Source: an uncultured Bacteroidales bacterium (GTDB taxonomy: Bacteria > Bacteroidota > Bacteroidia > Bacteroidales > ML635J-15). Taken from it: a stretch of DNA of 64,000 bases. The notes under the pieces were generated by a model. It did not search any database and had not been told where the DNA came from. It saw only the letters and a list, made by a program, of their open reading frames with translations. Made by a program: the position numbers and the translations under genes. How positions within the stretch are numbered: the first letter of the stretch is position 1; each line of letters opens with the position of its first letter. The stretch spans positions 975,140-1,039,139 of the forward strand of contig CAJOIT010000003.1 in the NCBI GenBank assembly GCA_905234755.1, in the 5' to 3' direction. Shown one piece after another: positions 43,128 to 52,473 of the stretch.

Positions 43128-44087
43128 ATGATAGTAGTAACCGGAGCAGCAGGATTCATAGGCAGCAACTTGGCAGCCACGCTGATAGAACGCGGATACA
43201 CCGACCTTGTACTGTCGGACGACTTTTCGCGCGAAAACAAAAAAGGCAATTTCGAGAACAAAAAGGTCAAGTTCATTAACCGTGACGATTTCGCCGACTG
43301 GCTCGACAACAACCACAAGCAAGTTGAAACCATTTTCCACCTTGGAGCACGAACCGACACTACCGAGTTCGACCTGCCTCTGCTTCTAAAGATGAACACA
43401 GAATACACAAAAATGCTTTGCGTAAAGTGCTGCAAATATGGTATTCCTTTTATATATGCATCATCGGCAGCAACATACGGAATGGGCGAAAACGGCTTTT
43501 CGGACACCACCGACCCCAACATTCTTAAACCGCTCAACCCATACGGCATCTCAAAGAACGAATTTGACAAGTGGCTACTTGCACAGGAACAAAAGCCGTT
43601 TTTCTGGGCAGGATTCAAGTTCTTCAATGTGTATGGTCCTAACGAATACCACAAAGGACGCATGGCATCGGTTATTATGCACGCCTTCAACCAAATAAAC
43701 GAAACGGGAATGCTCAAGTTGTTTCGCTCGCACCGCCCCGACTACGCCGATGGCGAACAGAGCCGCGACTTTGTGTATGTTAAGGATGTCGTTGATGTGC
43801 TGATATACTTTATGGAAACGCGCAAACACAGTGGCATCTACAACCTTGGCACAGGCAAAGCCCGTCCGTTCAACGACCTTGGCAAAGCGACATTCGCTGC
43901 AATGGGACTGAAACCTAACATAATCTACATCGACACTCCTGCCGACATTCGCGACAAGTACCAGTACTTCACAGAAGCCGACATAACATCGCTACGCAAA
44001 GCTGGATACTCAGCTGAATTCCACAACCTAGATGACGGCGTAAAAGACTATGTACAGAACTACCTCGCAGGACACAAATATAGATAA
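43128..44087 (+). CDS. hldD: ADP-L-glycero-D-manno-heptose 6-epimerase
   Basis: 319 residues. A short-chain NADP enzyme for LPS heptose. Visible: VVTGAAGFIGSNLAATLIERG, IFHLGARTDTTE (the specific family segment), YASSAATYGMGENGF, YGISKNEFDKW with catalytic Tyr/Lys, and FFNVYGPNEYHKGRMASV. Length normal. It heads the unit with the four-helix-MeaB fusion, with only 11 bases between. Confidence 0.95.
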   Translation: MIVVTGAAGFIGSNLAATLIERGYTDLVLSDDFSRENKKGNFENKKVKFINRDDFADWLDNNHKQVETIFHLGARTDTTEFDLPLLLKMNTEYTKMLCVKCCKYGIPFIYASSAATYGMGENGFSDTTDPNILKPLNPYGISKNEFDKWLLAQEQKPFFWAGFKFFNVYGPNEYHKGRMASVIMHAFNQINETGMLKLFRSHRPDYADGEQSRDFVYVKDVVDVLIYFMETRKHSGIYNLGTGKARPFNDLGKATFAAMGLKPNIIYIDTPADIRDKYQYFTEADITSLRKAGYSAEFHNLDDGVKDYVQNYLAGHKYR

Positions 44088-44098
44088 AAACTTTTGCT

Positions 44099-45832
44099 AT
44101 GGAAGATTCATTGATATCTAAACCTGGAAATTACAAATCGCTCGTTGCATATCAGAAGGCTGAAGCAATATATGAGATTACATATTACTTCTGCAATAAA
44201 TATTTAACAAAAGGAGACCGTACAATTGACCAGATGATTCAAGCAGCCCGTTCTGGAAAACAAAATATTGCAGAAGGTAGTGCTGCTGCGAGTACATCAA
44301 GTAAAACAGAAATCTTCCTAAAAAATGTTGCAAAAGCTAGTTTAAAGGAACTTTTGGAAGATTATAAGGATTACTTAAATACAAGAAATCTGAAAATATG
44401 GGAAAAGGGTTCTGCAGAATTTGAAGATATGCGGAAAAAAGGTGCTGAACACAGCGATGCTGGCTTTTTTATGAACATTGCAAAAAATAGTTCAGACGAA
44501 ACTATTGCAAACATGGCAATAATTCTTCTAAACCAAACAGATTACCTTATGTTCCGACTGCTGGAAAGACTAAGCACAGATTTCCTTGAAAATGGTGGCT
44601 TTGCTGAAAGAATGAAAAGAATGCGAATGGAATACAAAAAGGAAAATGCTTCTGCCCCCAAAAAAGAAAGTGGCGTTAATCCCACTGCATCCACCGCCCC
44701 TAATGCCCTTAACGCCACTTTAGGGGATCAGAAGCATTTCGTAGGAGAAGTCGAAGAAAGCAAAGCCGACAACAGCGCTCTTGCCGTAACAGATGGCGTA
44801 TCGCAGCCTCCACAGGTAAACCCCAACATTTCACGATTCCGTAGACATAAGACCACACTTACCGCCGATGAATACATAGATGGAATTTTGCGTTCCGACA
44901 CCAACATACTCGGTCAGGCAATAACAATGGTTGAAAGCATAAGACCTGAGCATCACGCCATTGCACAAAAAATAATAGAAGGCTGCCTGCCTCATTCTGG
45001 CAAATCTATTCGAATCGGCATAACGGGCGTTCCTGGTGCTGGCAAAAGTACTTTCATTGAAGCACTTGGCGTAAAGATATGCGATTTGAACCATAAACTG
45101 GCAGTCCTCGCCGTTGACCCGAGCAGCGAACGCAGCGGCGGTTCCATTCTTGGCGACAAAACCCGCATGGAAAACCTTACATCTCACCCAAACGCTTTTG
45201 TACGTCCGTCACCATCAGCAGGTTCGCTTGGTGGCGTAGCACGCAAAACCCGCGAAACCATAATCCTTTGCGAAGCTGCTGGTTTCGATACCATATTTGT
45301 GGAAACCGTTGGCGTTGGACAATCGGAAACAGCCGTACACAGCATGGTTGACTTCTTTCTGCTTCTGCTTGTAACAGGCGCAGGCGACGATCTTCAAGGC
45401 ATTAAGCGCGGTATCATGGAAATGGCAGATGCTATAGCCATCACTAAAGCCGATGGCGAAAATATCACCCGTGCCGACCTCGCCAAGACACAATACCAAA
45501 ACGCACTGCACCTTTTCCCAATGCCAAAGTCACGATGGACACCAATAGCAACGACATGCTCCTCGCTTACAGGCGCAGGAATCATGAATATCTGGGAAAT
45601 GATAACAAAGTATGTCGCACATACAAACGCAAACGGATTTTTCGACTACAATCGCAACGAGCAGGCAAAATACTGGCTATACGAAACCATTAACGAATCT
45701 ATTCGTAACAGTTTCTACCAGAACGAGAAAATCATTGAATGCCTGCCAGACTATGAACAAAAGGTACTCGACAATAAAATCAGCAGTTTTGCTGCTGCTC
45801 ATGAACTATTGGCAAAATATTTTGAAAAATGA
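44099..45832 (+). CDS. Four-helix-bundle domain fused to MeaB-type GTPase
   Basis: 577 residues, one unbroken frame. Residues 1-190 are a four-helix bundle of the S23/IVP-like kind (SLVAYQKAEAIYEITYYFCNKYL, IDQMIQAARSGKQNIAEGSAAAS, EIFLKNVAKASLKELLEDYKDYL), usually a separate protein. Residues about 240-577 are a complete MeaB/ArgK GTPase: GITGVPGAGKSTF (Walker A, about 310), VDPSSERSGGSILGDKTRM, FVETVGVGQSE, ITKAD. MeaB protects methylmalonyl-CoA mutase. The linker (about 182-213) is encoded by a long inverted repeat (44644-44738), suggesting that a repeat insertion joined two genes. Normal MeaB lacks the first part. Confidence 0.85.
   Translation: MEDSLISKPGNYKSLVAYQKAEAIYEITYYFCNKYLTKGDRTIDQMIQAARSGKQNIAEGSAAASTSSKTEIFLKNVAKASLKELLEDYKDYLNTRNLKIWEKGSAEFEDMRKKGAEHSDAGFFMNIAKNSSDETIANMAIILLNQTDYLMFRLLERLSTDFLENGGFAERMKRMRMEYKKENASAPKKESGVNPTASTAPNALNATLGDQKHFVGEVEESKADNSALAVTDGVSQPPQVNPNISRFRRHKTTLTADEYIDGILRSDTNILGQAITMVESIRPEHHAIAQKIIEGCLPHSGKSIRIGITGVPGAGKSTFIEALGVKICDLNHKLAVLAVDPSSERSGGSILGDKTRMENLTSHPNAFVRPSPSAGSLGGVARKTRETIILCEAAGFDTIFVETVGVGQSETAVHSMVDFFLLLLVTGAGDDLQGIKRGIMEMADAIAITKADGENITRADLAKTQYQNALHLFPMPKSRWTPIATTCSSLTGAGIMNIWEMITKYVAHTNANGFFDYNRNEQAKYWLYETINESIRNSFYQNEKIIECLPDYEQKVLDNKISSFAAAHELLAKYFEK
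44644..44738. repeat. Inverted repeat inside the fusion-gene linker
   Basis: Arms: AAATGCTTCTG...AAAGTGGCGTTAA (44644-44679) and its near-exact reverse complement (44709-44738), around a 29-base loop. The innermost 11 bases (AGTGGCGTTAA) pair perfectly. It is in frame and codes for a Pro/Ala/Thr/Asn-rich linker. Confidence 0.75.
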
Positions 45833-46326
45833 TAGGTCAAGAAATAGTTTACAAGGCACTAGCCGACTTGGACATAAAATTTGAATACTACGAATCGCCA
45901 CGCGACTTCTCATCCGAGGACGATGGCGCATTCTGGAAACGCATTGGCGCATGCCGATGCAAAAACCTGTTTATGCGCAACCATAAGGGGAACCAGCACT
46001 ATCTGCTCATCTCCGACTATTACCGCGACATAAACATCCACGCCATAGAGCACAAATTGAAACAAGGAAAACTGTCGTTCGCATCGCAAGAAAGAATCGA
46101 TAAGTGGATTAAAGGTACGATTGGTGCAATTTCCGTCTTTTCGTTACTCAACGATACCGAAAACCACACCATTGCATTCATCGACAAGACATTGCTAACC
46201 AAAGGGCACCTAACCTTTCTGCCCAATCAACTTAACGCATTGATATCCATTAGCATCGAAGATTTTGTAAGAATACTTGACTATAGCGGTAACAGGTATG
46301 AATTTGTGGACTTAAGTGGCAGATGA
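45829..46326 (+). CDS. ProXp-ala/PrdX-like aminoacyl-tRNA deacylase
   Basis: 165 residues, YbaK-like editing domain: CRCKNLFMRNHKGNQHYLLI, KLSFASQERI, GTIGAISVFSLLNDTENHTIAFIDKTLL, LTFLPNQLNALISISIEDFV. Such proteins clear mischarged tRNA (Ala-tRNA-Pro in the PrdX group). Its ATG overlaps the stop of the MeaB fusion (ATGA), so it is translationally coupled; the link to MeaB is not understood. Confidence 0.87.
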   Translation: MIGQEIVYKALADLDIKFEYYESPRDFSSEDDGAFWKRIGACRCKNLFMRNHKGNQHYLLISDYYRDINIHAIEHKLKQGKLSFASQERIDKWIKGTIGAISVFSLLNDTENHTIAFIDKTLLTKGHLTFLPNQLNALISISIEDFVRILDYSGNRYEFVDLSGR

Positions 46327-46344
46327 AATAGAGACGTAAATTTC

Positions 46345-47754
46345 CTACTCATTTATATCCCTATGTGATATTTCTACAACAAGCGGCACAACACCTCGAG
46401 CCGACAACGACTTGAAGCCCACCACCTTGTTGTCGTATACAATTTCCTTTGGCAGAACCATCAATCCACCCAGCACTGTCTTCAACTTCTTATAAAAAGA
46501 ACCCTCTGCCATCCCCATCCTTCTGACCATATCATTTATATCCAACTCATTACGAGAGTACAAAACGCAAAAATAATCGGTTCCGACATTGTTGTCAAGT
46601 TTAAACTCATGTGTTTCATCAGGAATAGCAATATGACTATCGGTATAATCAAGATGCGCACTTACCATTTCAGAATATGGGAAAAGCACCTGATGATTTT
46701 CATACAGATCTGATGCTATCACATAAACCCAAGCTGGTTCACTACATTCCACCGAAAGGCGAAACTTTTTCCCTGACATATAGTCATCGTCTGTATAATA
46801 ATGCACCAATTCGCCTATGGTGTCAAGCTTCAACGACATTGCAAGACCTCCGTCACGTTCCACAATCCGCATTGCACCCGACATAGAAACCTCCTCTGTA
46901 CTACCTTCTGCAAAATTTTTCCCTTTGTAAATATCATAGGCGTACCTTGCGACATTGTTGTAATCATCATACTTTATCCAAGTGAATCCACCATCACCCC
47001 AATCAGTTCCCCAACTATTCATAACCTCGAATGCTCCACCATACTTCTCATCATCATAACCGACAACACACATTGAATGATACCCAAGCTGAGAATCCAT
47101 AAGTCCATTCCACAAAGCGCCTGCGGTGTTTAATGACATGTAACGCATCATCGAAATTATTACTGGATGATTTTGCGACAATGCCTTTTTTGTCAGCTGA
47201 ACCTTGTTTGCCCCATCAACACAATAATCGTTGAACATTACAGAATATCCATCAATTTTATAACTGGAAGCCTCGTCAAACAATTCTTTAGGAATATCGT
47301 CACCACAAAGGACATCAAACGATCGCAACTTAGGCACACCCTTTTCCATCATAAGCCTTAACGATTCTCCTATAGATGTGCCCTCGGTGCATCCCTGCGA
47401 ACTAGACACTTGCTTATAGATGAATAGCGGAGCAAATGCCTCACTTGTTATGGAATCTGTATTTGTCCAGCCATTGGCAATAGCCTCGCAAATCGTTCTA
47501 GCCGCATATATAGCCGCCCATGAAGTACATGTATTGTAATCGGACTGCGACCTGGGACGAGGGCAATATTTCTTTAGAGAATAACTGGGTGGCAAAACCT
47601 TGTAGTCGCGGGTTTCCTGTAATGGTCGTAATGGTATTTTACCATCAATTTCCGGCTTATATACACATCCTGAACCATAATTCTGCGCAGAGACCGTAAA
47701 ACAGAAGAGCAGTTCCAAAAACACACTGATACACAAAATAGAAAACTTCCTCAT
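46345..47754 (-). CDS. Exported papain-like (C1A) protease with DUF4384-like tail
   Basis: 469 residues: signal peptide, then a C1 peptidase domain with Cys about 76 (NTCTSWAAIYAA), GCTEGTSIGESLRLMMEKGVP, His about 225 (GYHSMCVVGYDD) and Asn about 246 (NSWGTDWGDGGF). The C-terminal ~180 residues (SVECSEPAWVYVIASD...QVLFPYSEM) resemble DUF4384, a lipoprotein/lectin-type tail found on proteases of Bacteroidota. It begins three bases after the stop of the caspase-like gene, so the two secreted proteases form one operon. Confidence 0.88.
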   Translation of the reverse strand: MRKFSILCISVFLELLFCFTVSAQNYGSGCVYKPEIDGKIPLRPLQETRDYKVLPPSYSLKKYCPRPRSQSDYNTCTSWAAIYAARTICEAIANGWTNTDSITSEAFAPLFIYKQVSSSQGCTEGTSIGESLRLMMEKGVPKLRSFDVLCGDDIPKELFDEASSYKIDGYSVMFNDYCVDGANKVQLTKKALSQNHPVIISMMRYMSLNTAGALWNGLMDSQLGYHSMCVVGYDDEKYGGAFEVMNSWGTDWGDGGFTWIKYDDYNNVARYAYDIYKGKNFAEGSTEEVSMSGAMRIVERDGGLAMSLKLDTIGELVHYYTDDDYMSGKKFRLSVECSEPAWVYVIASDLYENHQVLFPYSEMVSAHLDYTDSHIAIPDETHEFKLDNNVGTDYFCVLYSRNELDINDMVRRMGMAEGSFYKKLKTVLGGLMVLPKEIVYDNKVVGFKSLSARGVVPLVVEISHRDINE

Positions 47755-47757
47755 GCC

Positions 47758-49584
47758 CTACTGCTTGTTAAAGTAAAAATCACCAGTAAAAGACGAAGAC
47801 ATCCACGGTCGTTGCATGTTCTTTGTCTTGTCAATAACCTCCGAACCAACCATTTTCAGGAAATGAAGCACATCCAAGTTAGGATAGTCCAACGCCTTTA
47901 GGAACGCTGCCGTATAAGGACTATTTCTGCCATCTCCATCAAGAGCTGTATGTCCCGGTGCTGTCGAGAAAGAAATGATAGTTCCTTCGGGAGCGCTCAT
48001 TATTGATAAGCCATGCGACTCAATACTTCTATGCCACGAACGAGAAATAGGATCATTTCGGCAAGCATCGAGGACAACCATGTTCAACTTGCACTTGGAA
48101 CTCTCCATTATATCAAGAATATACTCCATATTTACGCACTTATATTTTATATTGTCCTCAGTGAGATTATCTATATCAGTAGGCAACAAATAGTTAACAC
48201 CTTTGCTTTGTATTCCGTGTCCTGCATAGTAAAACAATGCCACATCATATTCCTTGGCCTTTTGTCCGAAATTAACGAGTTCCATATCCATGCTCTCATG
48301 TGTAGCATCAAGCTTAAGAATCACCTCAAAACCATATTTCTTCAATTTCTCGGCAACATCAGTTGCATCATTTACCGGATTTGCCAGATTTAACAACTCA
48401 TCGGCATAGTTTGAATTTCCAACAATCATGGCAATTCGCTTGTCCTGATATGTGCCAGACCCACCTGTATCTCCACTTTGATATGCAATCACTTTCTCCG
48501 ACTTTGCTATACCCTCCGCGTTCCTAACATTAACGACAATGCGGTTTATACCATCAGCCAGAGTTACCATCCTTTCAATCACCATGTCGTAATCGCTAGC
48601 CTCTACCGTTGTGATTCCCCTTGACAATTCTCCATTCAATGCAATACTGACATCCTCTATCTTCGATTCCGAATTTATACCTAACTTAAGATTATAGTCG
48701 CGAGTATCAGATGTCGTTTTAAATTCAATCCATTCAATATCTGCCATTTTTCCTGCAAACTTGCCATACACTACAGTCTTTCCATCCTGAATGGAACCGC
48801 CAGCATTGCGCACTACGGCCTCAATAGTGTTTGAGCCACCGGCAAGCACTACATTGCCTACCACATCGACATTATAGCCAACACCTTTAATCAATTTGGT
48901 ACCCTTTACTTTTGATCCGTTGTGCATTATTGTAACATCCTCCACTCTTGAACTAGAAGCAATACTCAAGTTCAAAGGGAATTCCTTCGATGTGACATTC
49001 GACTCAAAACCAGGCCACTGTATTGTTGCAAGATACTTGTCAATATCATCGTCCTTTTGCTCCGCCACGCTTTTCCAATGCTTTGCCATCGACATATCTC
49101 TCTGCACGCCATTTCCATTTTCGTAGCACTTTGACAAATCAGACGCAGCCTCCTTGTTTCCTTGGTCCGCCGACTTCTTCAACCAAGCTACCGCCTGAAC
49201 ATAGTCTTTTGGAAAACCATCGCCCCCCATATACCAATATCCCAGCATAGCCTGCCCATCATCATAACCCTGCTCGGCATATTTTCTCATCCAATACAAA
49301 GCTTTCTCCTTGTCGGAATCCCTATAGAGAAGCCCAAGCAAAAACTGCGAAGCAGCATCGCCTCGATCTGCAGCCTTACTATACCAATAAAGAGCCTTTT
49401 CGTAATCCCTTCCTTCTCCGAGTTCATCTCCACCAAAATAATAATCACCCATGAATTTCTGAGCAAGTATGTCGCCAGCTTCCGCATGCTTCTGCATTTC
49501 AGAAAGCCGTTCACCATCATCTTGCGCATAATATGAATAACAAAACGAAAAAATGATAATCAATAAAGTAAATAGTCTTTTCAT
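47758..49584 (-). CDS. Exported caspase-like (C14) protease with Sel1 repeats
   Basis: 608 residues: signal peptide; Sel1 repeats at about 25-175 (AQKFMGDYYFGG, ALYWYSKAADRGDAASQFLLGLLY, ALYWMRKYAEQGYDDGQAML); two beta-sandwich repeats (about 195-375); then a caspase p20 domain with IAMIVGNSNYAD, catalytic His about 453 (FYYAGHGIQ) and Cys about 508 (VVLDACRNDP). The combination with Sel1 and sandwich domains looks like a surface or periplasmic protein, probably activated in response to a signal. Possible role: processing or killing; unproven. TAATTTTG box at 49650-49657. Confidence 0.88.
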   Translation of the reverse strand: MKRLFTLLIIIFSFCYSYYAQDDGERLSEMQKHAEAGDILAQKFMGDYYFGGDELGEGRDYEKALYWYSKAADRGDAASQFLLGLLYRDSDKEKALYWMRKYAEQGYDDGQAMLGYWYMGGDGFPKDYVQAVAWLKKSADQGNKEAASDLSKCYENGNGVQRDMSMAKHWKSVAEQKDDDIDKYLATIQWPGFESNVTSKEFPLNLSIASSSRVEDVTIMHNGSKVKGTKLIKGVGYNVDVVGNVVLAGGSNTIEAVVRNAGGSIQDGKTVVYGKFAGKMADIEWIEFKTTSDTRDYNLKLGINSESKIEDVSIALNGELSRGITTVEASDYDMVIERMVTLADGINRIVVNVRNAEGIAKSEKVIAYQSGDTGGSGTYQDKRIAMIVGNSNYADELLNLANPVNDATDVAEKLKKYGFEVILKLDATHESMDMELVNFGQKAKEYDVALFYYAGHGIQSKGVNYLLPTDIDNLTEDNIKYKCVNMEYILDIMESSKCKLNMVVLDACRNDPISRSWHRSIESHGLSIMSAPEGTIISFSTAPGHTALDGDGRNSPYTAAFLKALDYPNLDVLHFLKMVGSEVIDKTKNMQRPWMSSSFTGDFYFNKQ

Positions 49585-49649
49585 GTTTACAACATTACAA
49601 TTTTTCTAGACCAACAAAAAAAATCGGCATAAAGTATAATAATATGTTG

Positions 49650-49657
49650 CAAAATTA
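49650..49657 (-). promoter_or_regulatory. -7 box TAATTTTG for the caspase/papain operon
   Basis: TAATTTTG on the minus strand, about 65 bases before the ATG at 49584; divergent promoter of the next gene nearby. Confidence 0.5.
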
Positions 49658-49825
49658 ATGTTAGGAAACAAAACAGCAAATTTTTTTACAGAAAAATAAT
49701 TAACAATGGGGCAAACCTACCATTACACATCATACTAAAGTATTCAAAACAACTAGAATAAATCTTAATGCCTAAAACTGTTAATATTTTTTTTATATTA
49801 CAACCTTTACTTCATATTTTTTATC

Positions 49826-49833
49826 TATTTTTG
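49826..49833 (+). promoter_or_regulatory. -7 box TATTTTTG for the 49861 gene
   Basis: TATTTTTG, 27 bases before the ATG at 49861, which decides against the longer frame starting at 49768. Confidence 0.6.
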
Positions 49834-49860
49834 CGCACAAATTGTAAGGTCTGTATTAAA

Positions 49861-51696
49861 ATGTATAAATATATTACCGCAATAGCATTGATCATACTGG
49901 CAGTCATTCCTCACTTTGCCATATCTCAAGAAATTACAGAACGCTGCCTAACTCTTGACAATTTAGTACACATGGTCAATATGAACCAGAACGACACAGA
50001 GTTTAACGAATTAATGCAAGAAAAGGGATTCCAATGGATTGGCGACACTGTAAATAAAGAATACCTCAGCAATACCGTAAAACTGCAATATATCTCGACT
50101 AACGCATACTACGACAAGGTTAATTGGGACAGCCCAACAATAATTATATTCAACTCAAAAGATGGATTAAGCAACATCGTGAATATAAAGCTAGGCAAAA
50201 ATATCTGCCATAGTTCCTTGAGACCCGACCTTGACAACCACAATTTCTATCCATCCAACGGCGGACAATTATATAAGGGTAACTACGAGTATGAAGGAAA
50301 AGTCAATGAATATGAAATAGAATATCACGAAGACAGCTCTACTTTACGCATTACAATAAAAAACAAGAAAGAAATAGATGAATACACACGAAAACTGCTA
50401 AAAGAAAGAGAGAAAAACGTATACGCACAAATGGATATTGCACAACAGCTATGCTCACGCCATCTGTTCAACGAGGCATACTCCACAATAGACTCAGCAA
50501 TGGGAATATACCCCCCACTTGACACCACTCTTTACAATCTACGCCGCAATGTAAGAATTCAGCACATCGGGTTTCTTTGCTCCCGACTATCCAAAATAGT
50601 TAATGACAAGAACTATGTATCTGACGGAATCTCAATATGCAACGAAATACTTGCTCTTGACAATCAAAACGATTCCATTAACGAAATAAGAAACATACTA
50701 ATCTACCACGCAAAAAATGAAACACAGCCCTATTCAAAGTTTAATCCGATGGGATTCAAATCGACAGTTGCAACACTTGAAAATATAATCAACACCGAAA
50801 TATTAAGAAAACCAAGCCTCCAAAAACAAACCATGTCGCTAGAGTTCAACTTCAATACCGATGACAATAACCATACTATAGGTTCCATAAATTTAGGCAT
50901 GTACGAACCAGACGGATACACTCCTGTCAACAAACAAAAACTTTCCGACAGGAACGAAAATCTGCAACGATATGTGAGCATGGTTGCCCGTGGGCCACTG
51001 ATAATGCCCGCAACAAAATACGGACTCTCAATAAACACACACGAAAGAATTTCATGCAATGTTGAATGGATTTGTCACGGTCAGTATATAAAGATGGTTC
51101 GTGGCAAAAAAATATCAAGCAACAACGACATGAAACCTTATATCGACTCCATAAACAAGGTGTACCTAAAGAACATATCGCCCAAAATAAAAAAGGACAC
51201 ATTGCCATACAAGGTTGTGTATAAAGTCGTACAATGGGACAAAATAGTCGATGGAGAATCAGCAACCGACATTCGTATTTTAGATATAAAAACTCCTAGC
51301 AAACTATCGTGGATGCCATCTCTGATTCTACCAGGACTAGGCACCAAAATAAATGGATACCACTCGTCTGCATTTGCAAGAGCAATGCCTTTCGCCTTGT
51401 TCACATCTTTGGCAATATTCGGTCTTTCTTGGGAAAACGGGAAAGGCAAAAAAATAAACAGACCTGAATGGGGAAGCGGTAACTCTAGATTCTGGGAGAA
51501 CAAGAATTTCGGATACATAGCTGGATATATCAGCCTGGCAATTGCTGCTACAATATACATAAACGACCTTACTGAAAGCATCATAGCGTCAAAGAGAAAC
51601 ATAAAACGGACACAAAGGTTGCGCGATGCGTTTGAAAGGAACAAATACATCGACTTGAAAACCCAAGATATAAAGCTAGACAACCACAATGAATAG
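49861..51696 (+). CDS. Large exported protein with C-terminal membrane segments
   Basis: 611 residues from the ATG at 49861: signal peptide (MYKYITAIALIILAVIPHFA), mixed alpha/beta N-terminal body, a helical part about 200-290 (AQQLCSRHLFNEAYSTIDSAMGIYPP), a beta-rich part, then two hydrophobic stretches near the end (FARAMPFALFTSLAIFGLSW; YIAGYISLAIAATIYI) and a basic tail. Family not recognised. Divergent from the caspase/papain operon, so it may be functionally linked with it. Confidence 0.72.
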   Translation: MYKYITAIALIILAVIPHFAISQEITERCLTLDNLVHMVNMNQNDTEFNELMQEKGFQWIGDTVNKEYLSNTVKLQYISTNAYYDKVNWDSPTIIIFNSKDGLSNIVNIKLGKNICHSSLRPDLDNHNFYPSNGGQLYKGNYEYEGKVNEYEIEYHEDSSTLRITIKNKKEIDEYTRKLLKEREKNVYAQMDIAQQLCSRHLFNEAYSTIDSAMGIYPPLDTTLYNLRRNVRIQHIGFLCSRLSKIVNDKNYVSDGISICNEILALDNQNDSINEIRNILIYHAKNETQPYSKFNPMGFKSTVATLENIINTEILRKPSLQKQTMSLEFNFNTDDNNHTIGSINLGMYEPDGYTPVNKQKLSDRNENLQRYVSMVARGPLIMPATKYGLSINTHERISCNVEWICHGQYIKMVRGKKISSNNDMKPYIDSINKVYLKNISPKIKKDTLPYKVVYKVVQWDKIVDGESATDIRILDIKTPSKLSWMPSLILPGLGTKINGYHSSAFARAMPFALFTSLAIFGLSWENGKGKKINRPEWGSGNSRFWENKNFGYIAGYISLAIAATIYINDLTESIIASKRNIKRTQRLRDAFERNKYIDLKTQDIKLDNHNE

Positions 51697-51735
51697 CCGT
51701 CATTTTATTGTTGCAATGCATTTGTAAAAAATCAT

Positions 51736-51743
51736 TACCTTTG
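51736..51743 (+). promoter_or_regulatory. -7 box TACCTTTG for the GIN-domain gene
   Basis: TACCTTTG, 17 bases before the ATG at 51761. Confidence 0.6.
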
Positions 51744-51760
51744 CAAAAAAAAATAGAACA

Positions 51761-52468
51761 ATGAGGAACATTATTATTGCAACAATAATTTTAAGTGTGG
51801 CTTTCTGCTCATGCAAAAAAATTGAAGGTAATGGAGATGTCATTACCCAAACATATACTATCAACGATTACTTTCAGGAAGTAACAAACGAAACTGCTTT
51901 TGATGTAGAAGTTGTATTTTCCAACGAAAACAAGGTTGAAATAACTGGCGAATCGAACATTATCGAAAAACTGTCAGTAAATGTCAAGCATAAAAAATTG
52001 ATAATCGACAAAGTAAGAAACAAATATCGTCTGCGCTCAACACAACCGGTAAACATTAAGATATACATGAAAAGAAATGACTACATGTATTTTTCGAACT
52101 ATGGTTCTGGCGACTTAACTGTATATTCTCCGCTTGCAAGAAAAATAAAGCTAGACAACACTGGTTCGGGCGACCTATATGTATTCGATTGCGAACACGA
52201 AGCTGTCGAAGTACTAGACTCTGGTTCGGGCGACATTGTTGTAACTGGCGTTGCAGGAGAGGTTTACATAAAAAATAGCGGTTCGGGCGATGTCGACTGC
52301 TACCATCTAACATCACAATATGTCGAAATACACTCATCAGGAACCGGTCGCACCGAAGCATACGCTACCGATGAAGCTGATGTGTGGGAAAGTGGTTCTG
52401 GCGAGGTGTATGTATATGGTACTGAACGCGTAAGATACCACTACGAATACGATGACGACGACAAATAA
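51761..52468 (+). CDS. Head GIN domain (DUF2807) lipoprotein
   Basis: 235 residues. Lipoprotein leader MRNIIIATIILSVAFCSC; then GNGDVITQTYTINDYFQEVTNET and a beta-helical array of GSGD repeats (NYGSGDLTVY, NTGSGDLYVF, DSGSGDIVVT, NSGSGDVDCY, ESGSGEVYVY), the hallmark of DUF2807. Surface or periplasmic adhesin-like scaffold of unknown role. hemW follows after five bases. Confidence 0.92.
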   Translation: MRNIIIATIILSVAFCSCKKIEGNGDVITQTYTINDYFQEVTNETAFDVEVVFSNENKVEITGESNIIEKLSVNVKHKKLIIDKVRNKYRLRSTQPVNIKIYMKRNDYMYFSNYGSGDLTVYSPLARKIKLDNTGSGDLYVFDCEHEAVEVLDSGSGDIVVTGVAGEVYIKNSGSGDVDCYHLTSQYVEIHSSGTGRTEAYATDEADVWESGSGEVYVYGTERVRYHYEYDDDDK

Positions 52469-52473
52469 TTCCA

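Noticed and set aside
44099..44660. Four-helix (Avd-like) domain as a sign of a diversity-generating retroelement
   Set aside because: No reverse transcriptase and no template/variable repeat pair was found; the lectin-like tails at 22390 and 24089 differ by ordinary divergence.
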